The notes beneath the pieces are model-generated. The model saw nothing but the letters and a program-made list of their open reading frames with translations, did not search any database and was not told the origin of the DNA. A DNA stretch of 64,000 nucleotides from Chitinophagales bacterium (GTDB lineage: Bacteria; Bacteroidota; Bacteroidia; Chitinophagales; Chitinophagaceae): assembly GCA_020636495.1 (NCBI GenBank), contig JACJXQ010000008.1:372001-436000 (forward strand), read 5' to 3'. Positions 17,057 through 25,547 of the stretch are shown here, piece by piece. Position numbers and translations under genes: made by a program. Position 1 is the stretch's first letter; the number at the start of each line of letters is the position of its first letter.

Positions 17057-17539
17057 ATGGAGCTTAATGACTATAACACTTGCGTAAGGGAGTGGTCCGA
17101 CGCGGTTTTTCGGTTTGCCTGCAAATGCACCGGCAACCAGGAGGACGCCAGGGATATAGTTCAGAACAGCTTCTCAATACTGTGGCAAAAAAGAGAAGAT
17201 GTGGAGCCGGCAAAAGCCAAATCTTTTCTGTTCCAGGTGGCCTATAGGCAGTCGATCGACCTGTACCGCAAACAGAACAGGATAAGCTACAAAGAAGAGG
17301 TACAGGATGCTAGGGTGGTGACGACCACTAATACCGACCTGAAGAAAGTGTTAGACAGGGCCCTGTCTAAACTGGACGACCAGGCGAGGGCACTGGTGCT
17401 ACTGAAGGATTATGAAGGGTATACCTATAATGAAATAGCGCAAATAACCGGGCTGTCCGACTCGCAGGTAAAAGTGTACCTGCACCGTGCACGGAAAACA
17501 TTGAAGGACTACCTTGTAAGCGTTGAACATATAATATAA
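17057..17539 (+). CDS. ECF-type RNA polymerase sigma factor
   Basis: A 160-residue sigma-70 family factor with only regions 2 and 4. Region 2 reads DAVFRFACKCTGNQEDARDIVQNSF and FLFQVAYRQSIDLYRKQ; region 4 reads ALSKLDDQARALVLLKDYEGYTYNEIAQITGLSDSQVKVYLHRARKTL, whose last part is the helix-turn-helix for the -35 element. It heads a three-gene unit with an anti-sigma-like membrane protein and an outer-membrane protein, the usual layout for envelope-stress ECF factors. An upstream TAACTTTTC is close to, but not exactly, the -7 box. Confidence 0.92.
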   Translation: MELNDYNTCVREWSDAVFRFACKCTGNQEDARDIVQNSFSILWQKREDVEPAKAKSFLFQVAYRQSIDLYRKQNRISYKEEVQDARVVTTTNTDLKKVLDRALSKLDDQARALVLLKDYEGYTYNEIAQITGLSDSQVKVYLHRARKTLKDYLVSVEHII

Positions 17540-17551
17540 AAAACAGAAGCT

Positions 17552-18424
17552 ATGGTGAACATGACGAACTACGAGGAGTATATGCTGCTGTATGCAGACG
17601 GGGAGCTGAACCATGAAGACGAGCAGGCATTACTCGCCTTTGTAGCACAGCACCCTGAACTGCAGGCTGAACTGAAAGCCTATGCTGCTACAAGGCTGCA
17701 ACCGGACACTACGATAGTGTTTGAAGGCAAAGAAGACCTGATGAAAGATGAGCCCCGTAAGGGTGCCATTTGGCTAAATGGCTGGAAAACCTATGCAGCC
17801 GCCGCAAGCGTAATACTATTCATAGCATTGTTTGCCATAAACCATAGTGGTGAAAAGCAGACAACTGAGCAACCTGTGACTATACAGGAACTAACGCCAC
17901 CTAAAACCACAGCAGATACACCACCAGAAAAAGCTATAGCACAACAGGAAACAACCGTTGAGGAGCATACACTACCTGCAAAGGAAGTCCATTCAACTAA
18001 ACCTGTAGACGCTGTTGCCGTGGAAACAAAACAAAAAACACAAGCACAGGCACCTGTGGAAACTGAGCCGGTACAACAACAGCCCCGCGCCAAACCTGAA
18101 GAAAAAGTAGCTGTAGAACGAGTACAACCGGCAGTGGAGACAGAAAAAAAACAACCTGAAACTGTTATTGTAAAAACAGAAGCGCGAGGACAGGATGAGC
18201 ATATTAAAGAAGAACCTGCGGAAGAGATCATAGCTGTATCTGAACCCAAGAAGAAAAACCGGTTTATCGCTTCGGTATTGGGTAGTAAACCCCAGATATT
18301 TAACGAAATCGAAACCGTAGTGAATGACAAAGTAGTAATAGCAAAAAACGTAAAAGATCAATTGAAAGACACGGATGTAACATTCAGAATCGGGAAAAAA
18401 GAACTGTTCACCGTAAGACTTTAA
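17552..18424 (+). CDS. Anti-sigma-factor-like single-pass membrane protein
   Basis: A 290-residue protein encoded 12 bases after the sigma gene. Residues 1-70 are an acidic helical segment beginning MTNYEEYMLLYADGELNHEDEQAL, the type that starts cytoplasmic anti-sigma domains, but without the HxxxCxxC zinc motif. A single membrane helix (about 79-97, AAAASVILFIALFAI) follows. The periplasmic part is a Pro/Thr/Glu/Gln-rich linker (100-235) ending in a small conserved tail, PKKKNRFIASVLGSKPQIFNEIE and onwards. It probably holds the sigma factor at the membrane. The ATG at 17552 or the one at 17561 could be the start. Confidence 0.78.
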   Translation: MVNMTNYEEYMLLYADGELNHEDEQALLAFVAQHPELQAELKAYAATRLQPDTTIVFEGKEDLMKDEPRKGAIWLNGWKTYAAAASVILFIALFAINHSGEKQTTEQPVTIQELTPPKTTADTPPEKAIAQQETTVEEHTLPAKEVHSTKPVDAVAVETKQKTQAQAPVETEPVQQQPRAKPEEKVAVERVQPAVETEKKQPETVIVKTEARGQDEHIKEEPAEEIIAVSEPKKKNRFIASVLGSKPQIFNEIETVVNDKVVIAKNVKDQLKDTDVTFRIGKKELFTVRL

Positions 18425-18443
18425 ACTTTTAAAACAATATATC

Positions 18444-19259
18444 ATGTATATAAAAAAAATAGGCCTGTTGTTTGCCTTAAGCCTGTTACTCAACAATGCA
18501 GCAAAGGCACAGGAAGAGGAGAAAACAGATGGTAAAGTGGGCAAGAGCATTTCCATCAGCCAGGATGGTATAAGCTTTGATAAGGGGAATCAGAAAGACA
18601 AACCATTCTACATCGACTTTTTTGTACTGGATATAGGCTTGAACTCTATACAGGATAAATCAAACTATACAAGCACTGCTGCACAAACACTGTTGCAAGT
18701 ACCGGATGATTATCAGAATGAAAACCTCTTCAGTCTGCGCAGCGGTAAATCATGGAATGTAAATATCTGGCCGGTATTACCCTCTTGGCGATTAGTGAAC
18801 GGTGACGGCCAGAAAATATTCATCGGGTCGGGTGTCGGATTACAGATGTACAACTTCCGGTTTAACAAACCGGTTACGTATGCCAATAATGTCAACCCCG
18901 TTGTTTTCCTGGATAGTACTCATACTTTTAAGAAGAATAAACTGGCAGTAACATACCTGAGCATACCACTAATGCTGACCTTTAAAACCAAAGCGGCTAA
19001 AAAAGCCTGGATAGTTTATGGATTTGGTATTACCGGGGGATATCGTATCACGTCTCACATGAAACAGATATCAAAGGAAGATGGCAAGCAAAAAGATCAT
19101 GATAAGTTCAACCTTAATGATTTTAATAGTTGTGCCACCGCTGAAATAGGGTTGGATGGTTACTTCAGGCTATATGCCAGCTACCAGATAACTGCGCTGC
19201 ATGATAATGGGTTGGACCAGCACCCGCTTAGCATAGGCCTAAGGATAGGAGGTATCTAA
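18444..19259 (+). CDS. PorT-like outer-membrane beta-barrel protein
   Basis: A 271-residue exported protein (signal peptide 1-22, ending AAKAQ). From about residue 45 it shows amphipathic strands with short turns: FYIDFFVLDIGLNSIQDK, SGVGLQMYNFRFNKPVTY, VTYLSIPLMLTFKTK, and finally ASYQITALHDNGLDQHPLSIGLRIGGI. The terminal GLRIGGI strand fits a barrel end. As the third gene of the sigma/anti-sigma unit it is a likely target or partner of that signalling system. No specific function can be given. Confidence 0.78.
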   Translation: MYIKKIGLLFALSLLLNNAAKAQEEEKTDGKVGKSISISQDGISFDKGNQKDKPFYIDFFVLDIGLNSIQDKSNYTSTAAQTLLQVPDDYQNENLFSLRSGKSWNVNIWPVLPSWRLVNGDGQKIFIGSGVGLQMYNFRFNKPVTYANNVNPVVFLDSTHTFKKNKLAVTYLSIPLMLTFKTKAAKKAWIVYGFGITGGYRITSHMKQISKEDGKQKDHDKFNLNDFNSCATAEIGLDGYFRLYASYQITALHDNGLDQHPLSIGLRIGGI

Positions 19260-19287
19260 CATACCTACTATTTTACATTATTAACTT

Positions 19288-19324
19288 TAACGCCACCTTT
19301 TGCATAGGTGGCGTTAGTATTTTA
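19288..19324 (+). terminator. Terminator of the sigma-factor operon
   Basis: A perfect 11-bp stem (TAACGCCACCT/AGGTGGCGTTA, 7-base loop, 19288-19316) followed by GTATTTTA. It lies 28 bases past the barrel gene stop and only a few bases before the convergent Hpt gene's stop. Confidence 0.87.
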
Positions 19325-19690
19325 TGCATCTGCTGGTTTATTCTTGTCGCGCACACCAACCAGCAAGGGATGTGCTTGCCTGTATGTGCTCATAAGGTCA
19401 TCAAACAGGCTGTTGATCTCGCTTTCGCCCGTATTTGCCCGGCCCAACTCTTCAATCCTGGCCAGTTGGCCGTGCATATCTCTCACTTTGACAATACCGG
19501 CACTTGATTTGAGCGCATGTGCCTGTTTATAAATAGCATCCATATCACCTGTTTCCTTAATAAGTTTTTCCAGGTTGGCTAAACCTTCGCCCACTGTATC
19601 CAGGAAAATGGTCAGTAATTCAAATTTATATTTCGAATCTCCTCCGGACAACTCCTCCAGAAAATCAAAATCAACTAATTGCTCCTCCAT
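19322..19690 (-). CDS. Orphan Hpt (histidine phosphotransfer) protein
   Basis: A 122-residue protein consisting of one Hpt four-helix domain. The phospho-accepting histidine is H58 in the signature QAHALKSSAGIVKV, with the supporting helix LTIFLDTVGEGLANLEKLIKE before it. Hpt proteins relay phosphate between hybrid sensor kinases and response regulators. No kinase or receiver gene is in the window, so its partners are encoded elsewhere. It is a single-gene unit, convergent with the sigma operon. Family call is firm. Confidence 0.88.
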   Translation of the reverse strand: MEEQLVDFDFLEELSGGDSKYKFELLTIFLDTVGEGLANLEKLIKETGDMDAIYKQAHALKSSAGIVKVRDMHGQLARIEELGRANTGESEINSLFDDLMSTYRQAHPLLVGVRDKNKPADA

Positions 19691-20011
19691 ATATTACAAA
19701 TAATATCTACCAAATATGTATGTGTATTTAAACAAAAATAAGAAAGTTGGCATGGTATTTTCTGTTTATCAAGTAATTATTAATTATCAGCATTAAGCGG
19801 GAAAATTGCATCTTTTTATTGTTGATAATCAATCAATTACTTATTTTAATTAATTTATTTCCATTAAATAAGTTTCAATTTTATCAAATAGGATTACTAT
19901 TTGTTACTTTTGCTATGGAATAAGGGTGAAACAAAAAGGATTTAAAGTGCATACGATGTTGGATATATGAATTTGTTACAACATTATATGTTTTGAGATT
20001 AAACAAAATAT
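19691..20011. other. AT-rich intergenic region upstream of the dehydratase gene
   Basis: No gene seen. The stretch is strongly AT-rich with A- and T-tracts and lies between two divergent genes. It holds the probable promoter of the gene at 20012 (listed separately). The predicted leader of that gene is about 90 bases, long enough for regulation, but no convincing hairpin was seen in it. Confidence 0.6.
19905..19912 (+). promoter_or_regulatory. Putative -7 box for the nucleotide-sugar dehydratase gene
   Basis: TACTTTTG matches TAnnTTTG exactly. The region about 20 bases upstream is T-rich (TTTCAATTTTATC) but lacks a clean TTTG. The predicted start site is around 19919, giving a 93-base leader before 20012. 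Confidence 0.5.
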
Positions 20012-21943
20012 ATGCAATATAAAATACGCATTTTGCCCCGCTGGTTTATTTTCCTGTTAGATCTTGCGTGCATCCAGCTTTGTATTTTCTTTTCTTTTAT
20101 TCTACGTTTCAATTTTAACCTTGAGGAAGTTGCCAAGTATAATATCTCCTTTATACTGATTGCATCTTTGTTGCTGAATGGCATTTTGTTCTACTTGCTT
20201 AAGAGCTATGCGGGCATTATCAGGTATACCAATATTGAAGATACATTTCGGCTGCTGATAGTCAACTCAATAGCAGCAATATTCTATTTCTCTATCAACT
20301 TTGGTGTTAACTTTTTCGCCTCAGAAGTGAACCTTTTCCCCACTTCAGTTGTCGTTATCAACTTCTTCATTACCAACTTCGTACTGATTACCTACCGCTT
20401 GCTGGTGCGCTATACGTTTAACTACTACAAAGCCACACAGAACGAGACTGTAAAGATCAAAGCTGCTGTTTTTGATACCGGAGAATATGGACTGCAGACT
20501 AAAAAAGTGATCAATAATTTTCCCAGCAGTAACATACAGATAGTAGCTTTTATAGATGACGTGCTGAGCAAGAGCGGCAAGCTGATGGAGAACATCCCTA
20601 TTTACAATACGGATGATGCCAGCTTCCAGAAGCTGAAAGAAGACGGAGTAGAGCTACTCATTATTGCCAATAAAAAGCTTTCGAAAGAGCAACTGGTGCA
20701 TCTGGTAGATACCAGCCTGAAATATGGCATGAAGGTGCAGCAGGTGCCACCGATACGTGAATGGCTGAACGGACAGCTGGGCGCACAGCAATTAAAAGAT
20801 ATCAAGATCGAGGACCTGCTGGAACGTGAGGTGATCAAGATCCATAACGATAAGATACATTTTGAATTGAAGGGCAAGCGTATACTTGTAACAGGAGCAG
20901 CGGGCTCAATAGGAAGTGAGCTGGTACGCCAGTTGATAAAATACAAGCCTTCAATCATCATCTTGTGTGATAAAGCTGAAACTCCGATGCACGACCTGCA
21001 CCTGGAGATTATGGAGAACTATAAACACGCCACGGTAAAAACTTACCTGGGAGATATCACAGACAGGGTGCGTATGGAACACCTGTTTGAAATATTCAAC
21101 CCCGAAGTGGTATTCCATGCAGCAGCATATAAACATGTACCCCTGATGGAAGATAACCCATCTGTAGCTGTACTGAATAATGTGATGGGCACCAAGAACC
21201 TGGCTGAGCTTTCTGTTGCCAATGGTGTAGAGAAATTCGTGATGGTTTCGACAGACAAAGCTGTTAACCCGACCAACATCATGGGTGCTACCAAGCGCAT
21301 AGCCGAGATATTTACCCAGAGCTACTATAAAGATCTGATAAAAGGTAATGAAACCGGTGAAAAAGTAAGTGTCACCAAGTTCGTCACCACCCGTTTCGGT
21401 AATGTACTTGGATCCAATGGTTCCGTTATTCCACGCTTCAAAAAGCAATTGGATAAAGGCGGACCGATAACAGTTACGCACCCTGAAATAACACGTTATT
21501 TCATGACCATACCTGAGGCATGCCAGCTGGTAATTGAAGCAGGTGTAATGGGACAGGGTAGCGAAATATTCGTATTTGATATGGGCAAGCCCGTGAAGAT
21601 AGTTGACCTTGCCAGAAGGATCATTAAACTGGCGGGTAAAGAGCCGGATGTAGACATCAAGATAGAGTACACCGGACTGAGGCCGGGCGAAAAACTGTAC
21701 GAAGAATTATTGAGCGACTCAGAAAATGTGATGCCTACGTATCACGACAAAATAATGATAGCCAAAGTAGCGGAATATGATTTTGAAGTGGTACGAGAGA
21801 AAGTAGAGAAGTTGTTGGCCAGTGCGAAACAGCACTATACGCTGGAAACAGTGGGACTGATAAAAGATCTTGTACCGGAATACACCAGCAACAATTCATC
21901 TTACCAAAACAGTGATCAGTTGGATAAGAAACTAAACCAATAG
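20012..21943 (+). CDS. CapD/FlaA1-type nucleotide-sugar 4,6-dehydratase
   Basis: A 643-residue inner-membrane enzyme of the PglF/WbpM class. Residues 1-130 hold four membrane helices; residues 140-270 form a CoA-binding-like Rossmann domain; the catalytic SDR domain starts near 290 with RILVTGAAGSIGSELVRQL. The active-site segment STDKAVNPTNIMGATKR has the TDK and MxxxK pattern, with Met in place of the usual SDR Tyr, as in WbpM and PglF. The product would be UDP-4-keto-6-deoxy-HexNAc. It is convergent with the polysaccharide locus and probably supplies keto-sugars to its aminotransferases. Confidence 0.88.
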   Translation: MQYKIRILPRWFIFLLDLACIQLCIFFSFILRFNFNLEEVAKYNISFILIASLLLNGILFYLLKSYAGIIRYTNIEDTFRLLIVNSIAAIFYFSINFGVNFFASEVNLFPTSVVVINFFITNFVLITYRLLVRYTFNYYKATQNETVKIKAAVFDTGEYGLQTKKVINNFPSSNIQIVAFIDDVLSKSGKLMENIPIYNTDDASFQKLKEDGVELLIIANKKLSKEQLVHLVDTSLKYGMKVQQVPPIREWLNGQLGAQQLKDIKIEDLLEREVIKIHNDKIHFELKGKRILVTGAAGSIGSELVRQLIKYKPSIIILCDKAETPMHDLHLEIMENYKHATVKTYLGDITDRVRMEHLFEIFNPEVVFHAAAYKHVPLMEDNPSVAVLNNVMGTKNLAELSVANGVEKFVMVSTDKAVNPTNIMGATKRIAEIFTQSYYKDLIKGNETGEKVSVTKFVTTRFGNVLGSNGSVIPRFKKQLDKGGPITVTHPEITRYFMTIPEACQLVIEAGVMGQGSEIFVFDMGKPVKIVDLARRIIKLAGKEPDVDIKIEYTGLRPGEKLYEELLSDSENVMPTYHDKIMIAKVAEYDFEVVREKVEKLLASAKQHYTLETVGLIKDLVPEYTSNNSSYQNSDQLDKKLNQ

Positions 21944-21965
21944 AAAGGTTCAGAAAAGATATACG

Positions 21966-21997
21966 ATAGCCGCACTTAATGTGTGGCTATTTTTTTT
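21966..21997 (+). terminator. Terminator of the dehydratase gene
   Basis: A 10-bp stem with one G-T pair (ATAGCCGCAC/GTGTGGCTAT), a 5-base loop and a T-run on the plus strand. The stop codon of the convergent sugar-transferase gene (21976-21978) lies in the loop. Confidence 0.85.
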
Positions 21998-22566
21998 ATG
22001 GTTAATGCTATGATGCGGAAATAGTTGAACACATTGGGGGAAGTAATGAATACCTGGTTGAGTTTGATCTTTTCAGGCATAATATATTCAATATAATATT
22101 GCTCTGGCTGTGGCTGTGTTGCAAGTAGTTCATTCTCGTTAAAAAAACTGATAGAGGCCATATCAGTAATGCCGGGTTTTACATTCAGTATCAGCCTTTG
22201 CTCAGGCGTGTACAAATCCACATACTTCTTCACCTCCGGGCGTGGGCCAACAATGCTCATATCGCCGATCAATACATTAAAAAGCTGTGGAAGTTCATCT
22301 AACTTATAACGTCGTAGAAAGGAGCCGAATCCGGTAATGCGCGCATCGGTTGTGCCGTATGTAAGTAGGTCTGTTTTGTCAGAGCCTGCATTCATAGTCC
22401 TGAATTTGAATAGGAAAAACTCCTTGCCTCCCTTACCTACACGCTTTTGCTTGTAAAAAATATTGCCTGTCGTATCCATTTTGATACGCATAGAGATATA
22501 CAACAGGAGCGGACTTAATACTACTATCCCGGTAAGGGAGAACAAAATATCCAGGAGCCTTTTCAT
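21976..22566 (-). CDS. Initiating sugar-1-phosphate transferase (PglC-like)
   Basis: A 196-residue monotopic phosphoglycosyl transferase. It has an N-terminal re-entrant hydrophobic helix (LLDILFSLTGIVVLSPLLLYI), the conserved KQKRVGKGG and FKFRTMN blocks, the catalytic Asp-Glu pair in KLDELPQLFNVLIGDMSIVGPRPE, and PGITDMASI. It transfers a sugar 1-phosphate from a UDP-sugar to undecaprenyl phosphate, the first committed step of repeat-unit assembly. The short form lacks the extra N-terminal helices of WbaP/WcaJ and resembles PglC. It is the last gene of the long minus-strand operon and its ATG overlaps the previous stop (ATGA). Confidence 0.9.
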   Translation of the reverse strand: MKRLLDILFSLTGIVVLSPLLLYISMRIKMDTTGNIFYKQKRVGKGGKEFFLFKFRTMNAGSDKTDLLTYGTTDARITGFGSFLRRYKLDELPQLFNVLIGDMSIVGPRPEVKKYVDLYTPEQRLILNVKPGITDMASISFFNENELLATQPQPEQYYIEYIMPEKIKLNQVFITSPNVFNYFRIIALTIKKIATH

Positions 22567-23780
22567 GAAACCACCTCAATGTACGCTTTTTCCACCTGCT
22601 CTTCAACATAGGCACAATCCTCATCAGTAAGCTGTACATAGATAGGTAAAGATATCTCACAGGCATAATTCCTGTAGGTATTCGGGTAGTCTTCTACTTT
22701 GTAGCTACGTTCGCTAAACACGGTAAGTGTAGGCAGAGGCAGGAAATGTACATTCACACTCACACCTGAATCCATTATCTTTTGAATGATATCATCCCTT
22801 TGCTCCTCGGTAATGTCCTTTATGCGTAGCTGGTACAGGTAATGTGAAGACTTACGGGTTTCCTCATGCCCCGGAGGGATGATGGCCCAGTCTTTATCCT
22901 TAAAAAATGCAGTATAATGGTCATACACTCTACGGCGTTCGGGCAACATAAAGTCATTGTACTTACGCAGTTGTGTCAGCCCTATTGATGCGCAAACATC
23001 TGTCAGGTTGGCTTTGAGCCCGTCTGTCACTATATCATACCGCCAGCTGCCGATGCGTTTCTTGGCAAATGCATCCCTGTCCTGGCCATTCATAGATATC
23101 AGTTTCATCCACCTGTATACCTCCTCGTTGTTAAATGGTTCGGGCAAGCTCAGACAAATGATACCTCCCTCTGCAGTAGTGATATTCTTTACACTATGCA
23201 TAGAGATGATGGAAATATCTGCAAACTGTACCGCAGGGCGATTATCATATATCGCGCCGATGGAGTGTGCAGCGTCTGCAATAACCGCAGGCCTTCCAAA
23301 GGCTTCCTGTATATCAGAACCCGGCTGGAAATTATTCCGCACATCGTCTGCTTCTACCAGTTCGTTTATAACTTCATAGTCGCAAGGCCAACCACCAATA
23401 TCCACACACATAATAGCTTTGGTACGTGGTGTGATGGCCTGTTTTATCTTTTCCGGGTCAATGTTAAAATCGTCCTGTACATCTACCATAACAGGTGTTG
23501 CACCCGTGTGTAAAACGCTCAATGCGGTTGCTGCATAGGTATAAGCAGGTACGATGACCTCATCGCCGGGGCCAATGCCCAGCCATTTGAATACAATTGC
23601 TGCCCCTGACGACCATGAGTTAACACAAATTGTTTTTTCTAAGCCAAACAGCCGGGCAGACAGATCTTCCAGTTCACGCACTCTCGGGCCGGTGGTTAAC
23701 CAACCGGATCTCAGAGTTTCAGTAACAGCCGCTACAATATCATCGTCTATATACGGCGGCGCAAAATCAATTTTCCGCAT
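22563..23780 (-). CDS. DegT/DnrJ/EryC1/StrS sugar aminotransferase
   Basis: A 405-residue PLP-dependent nucleotide-sugar aminotransferase. PLP contacts are ADAAHSIGA and the Schiff-base lysine K198 in MHSVKNITTAEGG, close to the motif of ArnB-type C-4 aminotransferases. The N-terminal substrate loop is SGWLTTGPRV. It amino-transfers from glutamate onto a keto-sugar nucleotide. Its stop overlaps the sugar-transferase start by 4 bases, and the Gfo/Idh/MocA gene lies one base upstream, so a dehydrogenase, an aminotransferase and an initiating transferase act together. Either the 3-keto uronic acid or the 4-keto-6-deoxy sugar from the dehydratase could be its substrate; sequence alone does not decide. 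Confidence 0.87.
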   Translation of the reverse strand: MRKIDFAPPYIDDDIVAAVTETLRSGWLTTGPRVRELEDLSARLFGLEKTICVNSWSSGAAIVFKWLGIGPGDEVIVPAYTYAATALSVLHTGATPVMVDVQDDFNIDPEKIKQAITPRTKAIMCVDIGGWPCDYEVINELVEADDVRNNFQPGSDIQEAFGRPAVIADAAHSIGAIYDNRPAVQFADISIISMHSVKNITTAEGGIICLSLPEPFNNEEVYRWMKLISMNGQDRDAFAKKRIGSWRYDIVTDGLKANLTDVCASIGLTQLRKYNDFMLPERRRVYDHYTAFFKDKDWAIIPPGHEETRKSSHYLYQLRIKDITEEQRDDIIQKIMDSGVSVNVHFLPLPTLTVFSERSYKVEDYPNTYRNYACEISLPIYVQLTDEDCAYVEEQVEKAYIEVVS

Positions 23781-23781
23781 C

Positions 23782-24801
23782 TTAATCTTTTAGGGCGTAT
23801 ACGTGCTCTATTATTTCTACAACTTTTGTTCCTTCCATTGCATTAGTGGTAATACCAGAGCTACCTTTCAATACATCTACCACGTTCTGTATCACATAGT
23901 AATGGTTTGCTTTGGCTCCTGTATACCCGTTTACCTGCAAGTTGTGCGAAGATATGTTTTCCTTTAATTCATAGTCTTTTATATGGCAATATTCTATTTT
24001 ATCCATATACTGACCACCTATCTTTACTGTTCCTTTCTCAGCCACAACCACGAGGGTACTTTCCATATTCCTGTCCCAAACAGAGGTAGAATAGCTCAGG
24101 GAGCCCATGCCGCCACCGTTGAACCTAAAACTGATATCCGCACTGTCCTCAAAATCTATCATTTCCTTATGATTGTTGTTGGCGAAACGCGCGGTAATAT
24201 CCTGCACATCGCCGAACACCCAATATAATAAATCTACATAATGGCTGAACTGGGTAAATAGCGTGCCACCGTCCAGATATTTGGTACCGTGCCATGTCTT
24301 ACCCGTGTAGTAGCGTTCATCCCTGTTCCAGTAACAATGCACATTTACCATGTATATATCACCCAGAATGCCTTGCGTCACTAATTCTTTCAACCACCGC
24401 ATAGGGGCTGAATAACGGTTCTGCATTACACAGAATACCTGCCTGTCATGAGTAGCTGCACATTCCAGTATGCTGTTACAATCTGCTGTGGTCAATGCCA
24501 TTGGTTTTTCTATAACCACATGGCAGCCTGCTTTGATACAGGCAAGTGCCTGTGCGGCATGCAGTGCGTTGGGTGTTGCTATATTCACCACATCGGCCTG
24601 GGTGTCCGAAGCAAGGAATGCCTCCAATGAGCTGAAAAAAGGCACCTGATAGTCCTTTTCCACCCTGTTCTGCAAAGCAGGTGCTGCATCAATAACAGCA
24701 ACGAGCTCACAACCATCATTGGCCATAATCATATCAGCATGGCGAGTACCGATGTGCCCGCAGCCAAGAACAGCGAAACGGATCTTTGCGCTACTCATCA
24801 A
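23782..24801 (-). CDS. Gfo/Idh/MocA family sugar oxidoreductase
   Basis: A 339-residue NAD(P)-dependent oxidoreductase. The Rossmann loop is AVLGCGHIGTRHADMI near residues 10-25, followed by the family's VVIEKPMALT and, in the substrate domain, LDGGTLFTQFSHYVDLLYWVFGDV. Enzymes of this family oxidise C-3 of UDP-GlcNAcA in the WbpB/WlbA step of diamino-uronic acid synthesis, which suits the neighbouring aminotransferase, epimerase and acetyltransferase genes. The match to WbpB is not close, so the role is inferred from context. It is separated from the methyltransferase gene upstream by 29 bases. Confidence 0.82.
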   Translation of the reverse strand: MMSSAKIRFAVLGCGHIGTRHADMIMANDGCELVAVIDAAPALQNRVEKDYQVPFFSSLEAFLASDTQADVVNIATPNALHAAQALACIKAGCHVVIEKPMALTTADCNSILECAATHDRQVFCVMQNRYSAPMRWLKELVTQGILGDIYMVNVHCYWNRDERYYTGKTWHGTKYLDGGTLFTQFSHYVDLLYWVFGDVQDITARFANNNHKEMIDFEDSADISFRFNGGGMGSLSYSTSVWDRNMESTLVVVAEKGTVKIGGQYMDKIEYCHIKDYELKENISSHNLQVNGYTGAKANHYYVIQNVVDVLKGSSGITTNAMEGTKVVEIIEHVYALKD

Positions 24802-24830
24802 CTAATTCTATCATTTATTCGTACTACCAT

Positions 24831-25547
24831 CTATTTCCGGGCTATCGTAAAAGCTACATATTTTGTCGCAGGGGATAATATATCCAGCAGGTACCTGTTT
24901 AAAAAATACGCTGTTGTGTTATACACCCTACGAGAAAAAAAGGTTGGTAAAATACCAAATGTTTTGGTTTGTACAAGGCTGAAGGCGTTGAATAATTCTT
25001 TGAGTTCGCTGTAAGAAATGTAACGCCAGCCTGAAGCGCGCTTACCCACGCCACGAACCGACCGTGTAAGCCATCCTCCCATCATATTCTCTGCCGAGAG
25101 GAAATAACCGCCCGGCTTCAGCATATTCAGGATATTATTAACTGCCTGTCGTTGAACCTCAAAACTTCTTGAGCCTGCATTATCCCGCTGTGCCTTCACT
25201 CCACCTATTACAGATTTTGCTATGATGATATCGTATTGCTCATCAGGCCACTTGTCGTTTACTATGTCAAGTTTCCTGTACTCAATTTTATTGGAGACAT
25301 TATACCGGGCATGTAGTTGGCCTGCTGTTGATGTTATATCATCAATATCGGTGCAGGTAACATGATACCCCATCAATGCCAACCATAGCGATAACCCACC
25401 ATTGCGCTCGCCTATGGCCAATACTTTGCTATCACGGGGAAGTTGTTCCAGTACAGGTTGCCAATAAGCCATTAGTTGAGACCAGTTAAGTATGTCCCAT
25501 TCTATTATATCCTGTACGGGGAGATTATTCGTTGATGAATCTTTCAA
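24831..25547 (-). CDS. SAM-dependent class I methyltransferase
   Basis: A 238-residue methyltransferase fold. The SAM site is VLAIGERNGGLSLWLALMGY, where the GxGxG loop has become GERNGG, then VTCTDID for the ribose-binding acid. IEYRKLDI and IIAKSVIGGV carry the later strands. The C-terminus, RRVYNTTAYFLNRYL, is hydrophobic. Its start overlaps the wecB gene by 23 bases, so it is translationally linked to that gene. Methylation of a sugar hydroxyl or a terminal residue of the polysaccharide is likely; the acceptor is unknown. Confidence 0.82.
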   Translation of the reverse strand: MKDSSTNNLPVQDIIEWDILNWSQLMAYWQPVLEQLPRDSKVLAIGERNGGLSLWLALMGYHVTCTDIDDITSTAGQLHARYNVSNKIEYRKLDIVNDKWPDEQYDIIIAKSVIGGVKAQRDNAGSRSFEVQRQAVNNILNMLKPGGYFLSAENMMGGWLTRSVRGVGKRASGWRYISYSELKELFNAFSLVQTKTFGILPTFFSRRVYNTTAYFLNRYLLDILSPATKYVAFTIARK

